Below are positions 1-7,871 of a DNA stretch of 64,000 nucleotides, piece by piece. The notes beneath the pieces are model-generated. The model was not told where the DNA came from, ran no database searches, and saw only the letters and a program-made list of their open reading frames with translations. The DNA is taken from positions 1-64,000 of the forward strand of contig NZ_FNBM01000001.1 of the NCBI RefSeq assembly GCF_900102335.1. The letters run 5' to 3'. Each line of letters begins with the position of its first letter. Position 1 is the stretch's first letter. This DNA is from Phytopseudomonas seleniipraecipitans. Its GTDB lineage: Bacteria > Pseudomonadota > Gammaproteobacteria > Pseudomonadales > Pseudomonadaceae. Both the position numbers and the translations under genes were made by a program.

Positions 1-60
1 ACGATGCATCGCCGATGGTAGTGTGGGGTTTCCCCATGTGAGAGTAGGTCATCGTCAAGC
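1..60 (+). rRNA. rrf: 5S ribosomal RNA, 3' end (partial)
   Basis: The first 60 bases match the 3' half of a Pseudomonas 5S rRNA. They show the GCCGATGGTAGTGTGGGG and CCCCATGTGAGAGTAGG blocks and the terminal segment pairing CATCGTCAAGC. The 5' half lies outside the window. An intrinsic terminator follows within ten bases, so this is the last gene of an rRNA operon read left to right. Confidence 0.93.
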
Positions 61-69
61 TTCTACTAG

Positions 70-108
70 AAACCCCAGATCTCGACAGAGGTCTGGGGTT
101 TCGTCTTT
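70..108 (+). terminator. Rho-independent terminator of the rRNA operon
   Basis: A 14-bp stem with one G-T wobble (AAACCCCAGATCTC pairing with GAGGTCTGGGGTTT, loop GACA) occupies 70-101 and is followed by TCGTCTTT. It sits directly behind the 5S rRNA. Confidence 0.9.
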
Positions 109-202
109 GTGGCGGCGGAAAAGTAGGTCAGCCGCCAGGGGAAAAGAAAAGGCGGGGCCGTGGGCGCAGACAAAAGCCTAAAGTGCGACGCTTTTGTGGC
201 AC

Positions 203-234
203 TTCCGGGTGTCGCTTCGCTCGACCCAGGCTAC
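203..234 (-). repeat. Dispersed intergenic repeat, family A (minus copy)
   Basis: Read on the minus strand this begins GTAGCCTGGGTCGAGCGAAG and ends in CACCCGGAA. A diverged copy lies in opposite orientation at 318-349, and another near 57590. Repeats of this kind are common between genes in pseudomonads. Confidence 0.7.
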
Positions 235-270
235 GCAGCACGCCCAGGTGAGGGCAGTGGCGATCTTGTG

Positions 271-299
271 GTGGAAGGGTGGAGCGTCTTCCACCCTAC
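271..299. repeat. Short copy of dispersed repeat family B
   Basis: It starts GTGGAAGGGTGGAGCGTC and ends TCCACCCTAC, so the two ends are inverted repeats. The same ends bound longer elements at 7789, 10506 and 39796. This looks like an internally deleted copy. Confidence 0.65.
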
Positions 300-317
300 G
301 CGAGCGTGGAGGTTTTA

Positions 318-349
318 TAGCCTGGGTTAGCCGAAGGCGTAACCCGGGA
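318..349 (+). repeat. Dispersed intergenic repeat, family A (plus copy)
   Basis: TAGCCTGGGTTAGCCGAAGG followed by CGTAACCCGGGA. It is the same repeat as 203-234 but inverted, and the GAGCGAAGCGA core is replaced by TAGCCGAAGGCG. Compensating changes keep the internal hairpin, which suggests selection or copying as a folded unit. Confidence 0.65.
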
Positions 350-505
350 CTGTGAGGTTCTGGCGCTCATATGAGTTATCGAAGAGCTTAGCCCGGCGAG
401 CACGGCGCTAGGCTGGAAATGTCAGCAAACGCAAATAATCGCTACAACTGTGCGCCGTTTCCCGGGTCTCGTTTAGAATGATTCGATACTTCCGAGAATT
501 CATCC

Positions 506-1165
506 ATGCCCGAGTCGGCCGAGCAGCAATCGTTAGCTGAAATACCTCTGACGGAGCTGGTCGCCTGCCATGAATGCGATCTGCTGATGCGCAAGCCGGC
601 GATCAGTGATGGGGAGAGTGTCGAGTGCCCACGTTGCGGCTATGAACTGTACAACCATCGCCATCAGGTTGTTCGCCGTAGCCTGGCCCTGGTGGTGGCT
701 GCGCTTCTTCTGTACATCCCCGCTAATTTCCTGCCGATCATGCACTTGACCCTGTTAGGGCAAACTGCCAATGACACGGTATGGAGCGGTGTGCTCGGTT
801 TGTACGACAGCGGCATGCAGAGTATCGCCGTGGTGGTGTTCCTAAGCAGTATGGCGGTGCCGCTGCTCAAGCTTGTTTGTCAGCTTCTGGTGCTCTTGAG
901 TATTAGCCTGAAAGTCGGCCGTGGTTACGGATTGCTGCTGTATCGCATTTATCACCACATGCGCGAGTGGGGGATGCTGGAGGTGTACCTGATCGGCATT
1001 CTGGTATCGATCGTCAAACTGGCCGATATGGCGGCTTTATCGGTGGGCTTTGGCTTGGCCTGTTTTATTGCGCTGTTGTTGGTGCAGGTCTGGCTGGAAG
1101 TGACGATGTCACCTCACCAGATCTGGAAAGCCCTCGCTGGGGAGGATATCAGTGCGCGCCATTGA
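506..1165 (+). CDS. pqiA: PqiA/LetA-type membrane protein, first copy
   Basis: This 219-residue inner-membrane protein is one half of a PqiA/LetA unit, the integral membrane partner of MCE proteins that move lipids across the periplasm. An N-terminal zinc ribbon is visible (C21-x2-C24 and C40-x2-C43). Four hydrophobic segments follow, including the family motif YIPANFLPIM after the ribbon. E. coli PqiA and LetA are about 420 residues and carry two such modules in one chain; here the modules are separate genes. The start at 506 has GAGA about ten bases upstream. It overlaps the next gene by 14 bases, so the two are translationally coupled. Confidence 0.88.
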   Translation: MPESAEQQSLAEIPLTELVACHECDLLMRKPAISDGESVECPRCGYELYNHRHQVVRRSLALVVAALLLYIPANFLPIMHLTLLGQTANDTVWSGVLGLYDSGMQSIAVVVFLSSMAVPLLKLVCQLLVLLSISLKVGRGYGLLLYRIYHHMREWGMLEVYLIGILVSIVKLADMAALSVGFGLACFIALLLVQVWLEVTMSPHQIWKALAGEDISARH

Positions 1166-1775
1166 TGCCGGTCTGCTGATCTGTCACGAATGCCACCAGT
1201 TGAATCGCCACCAGCCTGAAGTGAAGAAGCAATTCTGTACGCGTTGCGGTGCACGGGTACACCCGCGCCAACCCAACAGTCTGGTGCGCACCTGGGCGTT
1301 ACTGATCACCGCAGCCATTCTCTATATTCCCGCGAACCTGCTACCGATCATGACCGTTAACTCCCTCGGCAAGGGACAACCGGACACCATCATGTCGGGT
1401 GTCATCAGCCTGGTCGAGAATGGCATGCTGCCGATTGCTGCGGTGGTATTCATCGCCAGCATCCTGGTGCCTACCTTCAAGCTGGTGGGTATTGGCCTGT
1501 TGCTTTATTCGGTGCAGCGACATCAGCCGATGTCGGTGCGTCAGCGGATATTGATGTATCGCTTCATTGAATGGATCGGGCGCTGGTCGATGCTGGATAT
1601 TTTTGTCATTGCCATTCTGGTGGCCGTGGTTAGATTCGGCAGCCTGGCAAGCGTCGAGCCGGGGATTGGCGCTGTGGCATTCGCCAGCGTGGTGATCTTG
1701 ACAATGCTCGCGGCGCTTACCTTTGACCCTCGATTGATTTGGGATAACACGGAATCGGATGACGACCATGAATGA
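1152..1775 (+). CDS. pqiA: PqiA/LetA-type membrane protein, second copy
   Basis: A second 207-residue PqiA module with a zinc ribbon (C11, C14, C29, C32), the YIPANLLPIM motif and four hydrophobic segments. It starts with GTG inside the end of the previous gene, preceded by GGGGAGGA, a strong ribosome site. The two products probably form a heterodimer equivalent to one full-length LetA/PqiA. The overlap of 17 bases with the MCE gene makes a tight three-gene operon. Family membership is clear; the choice between the names PqiA and LetA/YebS is not settled by sequence reading. Confidence 0.88.
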   Translation: MRAIDAGLLICHECHQLNRHQPEVKKQFCTRCGARVHPRQPNSLVRTWALLITAAILYIPANLLPIMTVNSLGKGQPDTIMSGVISLVENGMLPIAAVVFIASILVPTFKLVGIGLLLYSVQRHQPMSVRQRILMYRFIEWIGRWSMLDIFVIAILVAVVRFGSLASVEPGIGAVAFASVVILTMLAALTFDPRLIWDNTESDDDHE

Positions 1776-4065
1776 TCTGCCCACCGCCAGGACGCGTCCG
1801 GCTTCCAATTGGTCTGCCATATGGGTACTGCCGATCATCGCCTTGCTCATCGGTGGCTGGCTGGGCTGGCGTGCCTACAGCGAGGCCGGTATCGAGGTCC
1901 AGGTGGTATTTGCCAGTGGCGAAGGCATCGAGGCAGGCAAGACCGAAGTGGTGTACAAGGGCATGTCGGTCGGCAGGGTGACCGCTTTGGGACTGGATCA
2001 AAGCGAAGCGCAGCGGGGTGTTATTGCGACCCTGGCAATGAGCAAGGATGTCGAGTATCAGCTCCGCTCCGGGACACGTTTCTGGCTGGTCAAGCCAAGC
2101 GTCAGTCTGGCTGGCATTACTGGATTGGAGACCCTGGTTTCCGGCAATTACATTGCTGTGAGTCCTGGGGACGGGGAGCCTGCCTATGAGTTCAAGGCGT
2201 TGCCGCAAGCGCCGCCGTTGTCGGACAGCCAGCCTGGCCTGCACCTGGTGCTCAAGGCCGAGCGGCTTGGTTCGCTGAACAAGGACAGCCCGATTTTCTA
2301 CAAGCAGATCCAGGTCGGCCGGGTGAAGAGTTTTGCCCTGAACGACGATCAAACGTCGGTTGATGTGAAAGTGTTCATCGAACCGGCGTATGCCGATCTG
2401 GTACGCAAGCACACGCGCTTCTGGAACGCCAGTGGCATCAGTATCGACGCCAATTTCTCCGGGGTGAAGGTGCGTAGCGAATCGCTGACCAGCATCGTCG
2501 CCGGTGGTATCGCCTTTGCGACACCGGAGCATCGCAAGGACAGCCCGCCTACCGATCCAAGCAAACCCTTTCGGCTCTACGAAGACTTTGATGCCGCGCA
2601 GGCGGGAATCAAGGCCGTAGTCAAACTGACTGACTTCGAGGGCCTGCAGGCAGGGCGCACACCAGTGATGTACAAAGGTATTCAAGCCGGTACGTTGAAG
2701 AACCTGAAGGTCGATGCGGATCTGAAAAGCGCCACGGCCGAGCTGGCCATGGATCCGCTGGCGGAAGACTACCTGGTCGAAGACAGCCAGTTCTGGGTCG
2801 TCAAGCCGTCGATCTCCCTGGCAGGGATCACGGGTTTGGAGGCGCTGGTCAAAGGCAATTACATCGCCATGCGTCCGGGCAAGTTGGGCGGTACGCCGCG
2901 CCGCGAGTTTGTGGCACGGACCAAGGCGCCACCTCTCGATCTCGGCGCGGAAGGTCTGCACTTGGTGCTGTTTAGCGACACGTTGGGTTCAGTGGACGTC
3001 GGCAGCCCGATCCTCTACCGGCAGATGAAAGTGGGTACCGTGCAGAGCTACCAGTTGTCCCGGGACAACAAACAGGTGGTGCTCGGTGTGCACATCGAGC
3101 CGGAATATGCCGGGCTGGTGAACCGTACCACGCGTTTCTGGAACGTCAGCGGTATCACCCTTAAGGGTGGGCTTTCCGGTATCGAGGTCAAGAGTGAGTC
3201 GTTGCAGACGCTGATGGCGGGTGGCATCGCGTTCGAAACCGATGACCTGAAAGCGCCGGCCGACAAGAAGCGCGTGCAACGCTTTGGCTTGTATACCGAT
3301 CGTGATGCGGCCATGCAGCATGGCGATGCGCTGAGCATCCGCGTGGAGCGCGGCGACGGCCTCTCGCCAGGCACCGAGATCCGCTTCAAGGGCTTGCAGA
3401 TCGGCACGATCGACGGCGTCGAGTTAACCGCTGACCTGCAGGCGGTGATGCTCCATGGTCGTCTCACCACTGCTGCCCAACAGGTGCTGCGCCCTGGCTC
3501 GCGCTTCTGGGTTGTGAAGCCTGAGGTGAGCCTGGCCGGAGCGCAGAATCTCGATACGCTGATCAGTGGGCAATATATCGAGGTCCTTCCGTCAGAGCAG
3601 CAGCAAGGGCGGCAGACCGAATTTTTCGCCTTGAAGAGCGCGCCCAAACCGGTCGTCGATGAGCCGGGGCTGCGGCTGGTATTGAGCGCCGCCAGACTCG
3701 GTTCGCTGAAGGCTGGAGCGCCGGTCACCTACCGGGAAATTCAGGTCGGCCAGGTGACGGGCTACGAGCTCGGGGCTACTGCGGATCGGGTGCTGATTCA
3801 GGTACTTATCGAGCCGCGTTACGCCGGCCTGGTAAGAACCGGCAGCCGCTTCTGGAACAGCTCGGGTTTCGGTATTGATGTGGGCTTGTTCAAGGGTTTG
3901 ACGGTGCGTACCGAGTCCCTGGACACCCTGATTGCTGGTGGCGTTGCCTTCGCGACGCCAGAGACCGACAGCAACACGGCAAGAGCCGGGCAGACCTTCG
4001 CGCTATTCGATGAAGCGCAGCCGGAGTGGCTCGAGTGGGCGCCGAAAATCGCCTTGCCGAAGTGA
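1759..4065 (+). CDS. pqiB: MCE-domain lipid transport protein with six MCE domains (PqiB/LetB type)
   Basis: A 768-residue protein with an N-terminal membrane anchor (about residues 19-37) and a long periplasmic part. I count six MCE repeats, beginning near residues 43, 159, 282, 397, 522 and 635. Odd repeats carry the pattern GxxVYKGxxVG and even ones GSPIxYRQxxVG, so the protein reads as three tandem pairs. E. coli PqiB has three MCE domains and LetB seven, and MCE stacks form hollow tubes between the membranes. Six would predict an intermediate length. No PqiC-like lipoprotein gene follows; a strong terminator comes next. Confidence 0.9.
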   Translation: MTTMNDLPTARTRPASNWSAIWVLPIIALLIGGWLGWRAYSEAGIEVQVVFASGEGIEAGKTEVVYKGMSVGRVTALGLDQSEAQRGVIATLAMSKDVEYQLRSGTRFWLVKPSVSLAGITGLETLVSGNYIAVSPGDGEPAYEFKALPQAPPLSDSQPGLHLVLKAERLGSLNKDSPIFYKQIQVGRVKSFALNDDQTSVDVKVFIEPAYADLVRKHTRFWNASGISIDANFSGVKVRSESLTSIVAGGIAFATPEHRKDSPPTDPSKPFRLYEDFDAAQAGIKAVVKLTDFEGLQAGRTPVMYKGIQAGTLKNLKVDADLKSATAELAMDPLAEDYLVEDSQFWVVKPSISLAGITGLEALVKGNYIAMRPGKLGGTPRREFVARTKAPPLDLGAEGLHLVLFSDTLGSVDVGSPILYRQMKVGTVQSYQLSRDNKQVVLGVHIEPEYAGLVNRTTRFWNVSGITLKGGLSGIEVKSESLQTLMAGGIAFETDDLKAPADKKRVQRFGLYTDRDAAMQHGDALSIRVERGDGLSPGTEIRFKGLQIGTIDGVELTADLQAVMLHGRLTTAAQQVLRPGSRFWVVKPEVSLAGAQNLDTLISGQYIEVLPSEQQQGRQTEFFALKSAPKPVVDEPGLRLVLSAARLGSLKAGAPVTYREIQVGQVTGYELGATADRVLIQVLIEPRYAGLVRTGSRFWNSSGFGIDVGLFKGLTVRTESLDTLIAGGVAFATPETDSNTARAGQTFALFDEAQPEWLEWAPKIALPK

Positions 4066-4141
4066 GGGCAGCTGCGCCTCGCTCCTGCGATGTTGAACAC
4101 AGGCTTGTAGGCCTCTAGCTCGAAAGCCTTCAGGCAATATG

Positions 4142-4181
4142 AACGTAAAAGGCCCGCGTGAAAACGCGGGCCTTTTACGTT
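4142..4181. terminator. Bidirectional terminator between the pqi and mks operons
   Basis: A perfect 18-bp inverted repeat (4142-4159 with 4164-4181) encloses a GAAA tetraloop. The stem has a GC core (GGCCCGCG) flanked by A/T runs on both sides, so it can terminate transcription from both converging operons. Confidence 0.93.
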
Positions 4182-4192
4182 CCAAAGCGATA

Positions 4193-7012
4193 TCAGGCGG
4201 GCTCGATGCTCGCCGGCGCCTCGGCTTGCTCACGGCGCTTGATGTACTTCCAGTCGGCTTCGTCAATGTAAATGCCGTTCGGCCCGCTGCCACCTTCCAG
4301 GTCGATGGCCACAGTGGCCGACACCTGCGGTTTCACCGAGGCAAGGATCGGCACAAAGCCCAGTTGCAGGCTGGTCTCGATCAGCGCTTGCTGGTTGCGC
4401 TCATCAATATCCGCTGCCTCGTCGAGGTAGTAAGGCAGGCGCACACGACCGGCCTGATCGCGATCCATCAGGTGCAGCAGCAGGTACATGTTGGTCAGCG
4501 CCTTGATGGTCATCGTGGTGCCGTTCGAGGCAGCGCCGTCGATGTCGGTGTGAATCACCGGCTGGCCATGCACCTTGGTGATCTCGAAGGCCAGCTCGAA
4601 CAGGTCCTTGAGGCCCAGCTGGTTGCCATTGGCGGCGACCAGGCGCGCCAGGTATTCCTTGGCCTCTTCGTTCTTGGCATCCTGATCGCTGCTCTGCTGC
4701 AGGTCGAATACCGACAGCGTTTCGCCTTCTTCGTACTGCCCGGCGCTGTGGATGATCTGGTCGATGTGCCGCAGGGCATCCTTGTTCGGCGCGAGGACGA
4801 TGCGGAAGCTCTGCAGGTTGGACACCTGACGCTTGTTGATCTCGCGGTTGAACAGCGCGAGCTGGTGCTCGAGGTTGTCGTAGTCGCTACGGATATTGCG
4901 CAGGGTGCGGGCGATGTCGGTGACCGCCGCACGTCTGGCCTTTGCCAGGGTGAGGGCTTCGTCCTGGCGGTGAGCGTAGGCGTTGACCAACAGTTGCAGG
5001 CGGCGCTCCATGTCATCTTCGCTGTCGAACTTGGCGACGCCCTTGAGGCGCACCTGGGCGTACAGCGCCTCGATATGCCCATCCACGCGCTGCAGACCCT
5101 GCCAGCTATCCTGATAGTCGTTGAGCAGCGGCTGCAGGTTGTCCAGCGAGTCGTCGACCGGCTCCATGTACGGCGTGCCGAAAGGCAGGTTGGCGGGCAG
5201 CAGCTGGCGGCGGCGCAGGGCATCTTCCAGCGTGCGCTCTTTGGCCTCGAGATCGGCGATCTGTCGACCGATCAGTTGCAGCTTGGCGGAGAGTTGCTGG
5301 ACGCGCTCGGTGAAGGCATCACTGGCGCGCGTGAGCTCGTCCTGGGCGGCTTCCAGTTGTGCCAGCTTTTCCAGCTTGCCGTTTTCCTCGGCGGCCAGTG
5401 TCTGGCTGCGGCGGAATTCTTCCAACGCCTTCTGGGCATCCAGTACCGCCTGGTACAACTGCTCGGCCTGGGCTTTGCTCGCGGCGCGGTCGGCGGCGAC
5501 CGATTGCTGGGTTTTGAGCTGCTTGTATTCGCGGTCGAGGCGGTCTTTCTGGTCACGCAGGGCGGCGCGGTCGGCCAGTGCCTGCAGGGCCGGCGGCTCG
5601 ATGTGCGACAAATCGATGTCCAGGCCGGGCACCTGAAAGCGCTCGCCTTTGAAGCCATCGAGGATCGCTTCCAGGGATTTGACCCAGACGTCGCCGTCGT
5701 CGAGCTGAATGCCTTTTTCGCCCAGCGGCAGGCTGAACAGTTGGCCATTGAACAGGCGCATCAGACGGTCGACGTCAGCCTGGGAAAACTCTTCGCGCAG
5801 GCGCGAGTAGCTGTTGTTATCGGCGTGGTCGAGCTGCTGCTTGACCGACTTGAGGCGTTTTTCCAGATCGCGCAAGCGTTCGTCCAGATCCTCGCTGGAG
5901 AACTGGCGAGACTGCGCAAGCGCACCCGCCAGCTCGTCGTGGGCATCCTTGGCGGCTAGTAGCTGGGCTTCCAGCACCTTGACGTCGTCGACCAGGGCAA
6001 AGCGATTCTTCAGCACCGCAAGCTCGCCGAGCCAGCGCTGGATTTCGCTGATCTCGCGCTCCATGCGCATCAGTTCCTGAGTGCCGCCGCGCTGGTCGTT
6101 CTGCAGGCCGTCCTGCTCGTTGCGGTAGTGCTCGGCCTGGATCACCAGCTCTTCCTTGCGGGCACCGGCGTAGTCGTGCCAGGTGCCGAGCAGCGAGTCG
6201 AGCAGCGGCGACAGGCGATGCAGCTTGCCGCGCAGGTGTTCGCGCTGGGCAACGCCGGACGCCAGGGCTTCGATCAGCGGGCCAGCGGTAACCAGTGCCT
6301 GGTAATCCTGCTCCATACGGCGTACATCGCGGAAGGCTTCTTCGGTAGCGGCGATGTAGTCGACGCTGCCGGAGCGCAGGCTGTGCTCGAAGGCATCGAG
6401 GAACAGCTGCTTGAGCTTGGCGGCGGTGATCTCGCGCATGTGCAGCAGGTTGATGAATAGCGCGCGGAAGGTCTTCAGGCTCTGCTCGCTGGTCGAGCGC
6501 AGCGGAATCAGGGTCAGGTCCAGCGGGATGCTGGTGTGGCCGCCGACCAGCAGGCGGCGCAACTCATCCGGCTTCAGCTCGTAGGCGGTGATGCCGGCCT
6601 GGCCGAGGTTCTTGAACAGTTCGCGCTGCCGCAGGCAGGTGCCGTTCTGCTGGTAGTGATCCAGATCCAGTTCGCCGGCATAAGCGAAGAACTGGTGGCC
6701 GAAACCACCGCCCGGGCCGCGACCAGCCACACCAATCACGTGTGAACCGTGGGGCAGGACGACTTCGACGAGGATGTAGCTGGTGTCGGTGGCGAAGTAG
6801 AACTTACGCGACTGCTCGAGGCTGTACTTGCCGAAACTCATGTCCGACATGCGCGCCAGGATCGGAAACTGCAGGGCGTTGATCGATGCCGACTTGCCGA
6901 GGTTGTTGGCGCCGTACACCGACAGCGGATTTTCCAGCGGGAACAGGCCGAGGCTGTAGCCGGCGGTGTTGAGCAGCGCGAAGCGGCGGATGCCGTAGCG
7001 TTCCTGGGTCAT
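4193..7012 (-). CDS. mksB: Condensin subunit MksB, SMC/MukB-like ATPase
   Basis: MksB is the SMC-like ATPase of the MksBEF condensin, which organises the chromosome in pseudomonads. The 939-residue protein has an N-terminal P-loop GANNLGKS (34-41), long charged coiled-coil arms, and a C-terminal Walker B-like segment YYLDEAAD with D864-E865. It is much shorter than E. coli MukB (about 1,490 residues), as expected for MksB. Its ATG overlaps the mksE stop codon (ATGA). No Toprim nuclease gene (MksG/JetD) follows; the next gene converges from the opposite strand. Confidence 0.93.
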   Translation of the reverse strand: MTQERYGIRRFALLNTAGYSLGLFPLENPLSVYGANNLGKSASINALQFPILARMSDMSFGKYSLEQSRKFYFATDTSYILVEVVLPHGSHVIGVAGRGPGGGFGHQFFAYAGELDLDHYQQNGTCLRQRELFKNLGQAGITAYELKPDELRRLLVGGHTSIPLDLTLIPLRSTSEQSLKTFRALFINLLHMREITAAKLKQLFLDAFEHSLRSGSVDYIAATEEAFRDVRRMEQDYQALVTAGPLIEALASGVAQREHLRGKLHRLSPLLDSLLGTWHDYAGARKEELVIQAEHYRNEQDGLQNDQRGGTQELMRMEREISEIQRWLGELAVLKNRFALVDDVKVLEAQLLAAKDAHDELAGALAQSRQFSSEDLDERLRDLEKRLKSVKQQLDHADNNSYSRLREEFSQADVDRLMRLFNGQLFSLPLGEKGIQLDDGDVWVKSLEAILDGFKGERFQVPGLDIDLSHIEPPALQALADRAALRDQKDRLDREYKQLKTQQSVAADRAASKAQAEQLYQAVLDAQKALEEFRRSQTLAAEENGKLEKLAQLEAAQDELTRASDAFTERVQQLSAKLQLIGRQIADLEAKERTLEDALRRRQLLPANLPFGTPYMEPVDDSLDNLQPLLNDYQDSWQGLQRVDGHIEALYAQVRLKGVAKFDSEDDMERRLQLLVNAYAHRQDEALTLAKARRAAVTDIARTLRNIRSDYDNLEHQLALFNREINKRQVSNLQSFRIVLAPNKDALRHIDQIIHSAGQYEEGETLSVFDLQQSSDQDAKNEEAKEYLARLVAANGNQLGLKDLFELAFEITKVHGQPVIHTDIDGAASNGTTMTIKALTNMYLLLHLMDRDQAGRVRLPYYLDEAADIDERNQQALIETSLQLGFVPILASVKPQVSATVAIDLEGGSGPNGIYIDEADWKYIKRREQAEAPASIEPA

Positions 7013-7704
7013 GCGTCTTGCTCCTGTGCGGCGCGTTCTTCAGCCAGAGCACGAGCTATGGCCTCCTCCTCGGATTCTTCGATGCCCTCGTCGAGGGTGA
7101 TGATCGGGTCACCACTGTCGTCGTCGATCAGCACCGGAGCCGGCAATGGCAGATCGGAGCTGTGCAGGCTGGCCGCCAGGTCGCGGTCGTGCTGCACCGA
7201 CAGGCAGACATCGAGGAAACGGTGCATCGGCGGCAGGAAGCGGTACACGCCGTTGCTGTCCTCGGCGAAACCGAGTTGGGTCAGGCGGCGGATGATTTTG
7301 TCTTCGAGTTCTTCGTGGGTGGTCACTTCCGCCTGCAGGAACAGGTCGCGGTATTTGTCGAGCAGCGCCGGCAGCTCATCACGGCCGATGGTGCCGCCGT
7401 CGAGCACGGAAAGCGGGTCGCGCCCCTGGTCGGCCAGGTGCTCGACCAGGATGAAGGTGAACAGCGCCAGACGCTGGGCGGTCTTGTTGACCTGCGCAGC
7501 GGCCTGCTCGGGCACGAAATAGTAGAAGCCGCGCGGGTCGCATACCAGCTCGAAGCCCATGGCCTTGAACAGGGCGCGGTACTGGTCCTGCAGCGTGGAG
7601 AGCTGGGCGTAGCATTCCGGTTCGCTGCGCGACAGGTGATAGCCCTTGAACAGCTCGCGGAAGATGGCCGCGAGCTGGGTCATTTCTTTCAAATCAATGT
7701 TCAT
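7009..7704 (-). CDS. mksE: Condensin subunit MksE
   Basis: A 231-residue winged-helix protein that bridges the kleisin MksF and the ATPase heads of MksB. Identification rests on its place between MksF and MksB and on the family pattern, with the N-terminal stretch LAAIFRELFKGYHLSR and an acidic C-terminal tail (residues about 205-231). ATG at 7704 is the longest reasonable start; an in-frame ATG at 7683 is possible. A 167-base gap separates it from mksF, unusual in this operon, and a dispersed repeat lies in the gap. Confidence 0.9.
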   Translation of the reverse strand: MNIDLKEMTQLAAIFRELFKGYHLSRSEPECYAQLSTLQDQYRALFKAMGFELVCDPRGFYYFVPEQAAAQVNKTAQRLALFTFILVEHLADQGRDPLSVLDGGTIGRDELPALLDKYRDLFLQAEVTTHEELEDKIIRRLTQLGFAEDSNGVYRFLPPMHRFLDVCLSVQHDRDLAASLHSSDLPLPAPVLIDDDSGDPIITLDEGIEESEEEAIARALAEERAAQEQDA

Positions 7705-7788
7705 GCGTCATGCTCACGGGCAGTCTTAGGGTGAACGGCGCGAAGCGCTTTCCACCTGAGAATTTGATAGGGCTGATGGCGGGCTGGA

Positions 7789-7864
7789 GTAGGGTGGGCG
7801 ACGCTTCATCCGTCCACCGCCCGGCAATCGACAAGGTGGACAAAAAAAGCGTTGTCCACCCTAC
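7789..7864. repeat. Family B dispersed repeat in the mksF-mksE gap
   Basis: This 76-base element is bounded by GTAGGGTG and CACCCTAC. Two internal stem segments are also inverted (GTCCACC near 7812 and GGTGGAC near 7836), so the transcript can fold into hairpins. The sequence just upstream (7727-7756) looks like a partial second copy. Confidence 0.72.
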
Positions 7865-7871
7865 GTAAAAA

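Larger units (their letters stand above)
109..505. other. Gene-free, repeat-rich spacer upstream of the pqi operon
   Basis: No convincing coding sequence is present. The stretch holds two facing copies of one short repeat (203-234 and 318-349) around a short copy of a second repeat (271-299), and a GGCGGC/GCCGCC stem near 111-137. The last 90 bases must hold the promoter of the next operon. A TAGAAT at 474-479 could be a -10 element, but I see no matching -35. Confidence 0.7.

Noticed and set aside
4139..5959. A 606-codon open frame opposite mksB
   Set aside because: It is a mirror of the mksB coding frame in GC-rich DNA, has no recognisable domain, and begins inside the bidirectional terminator.
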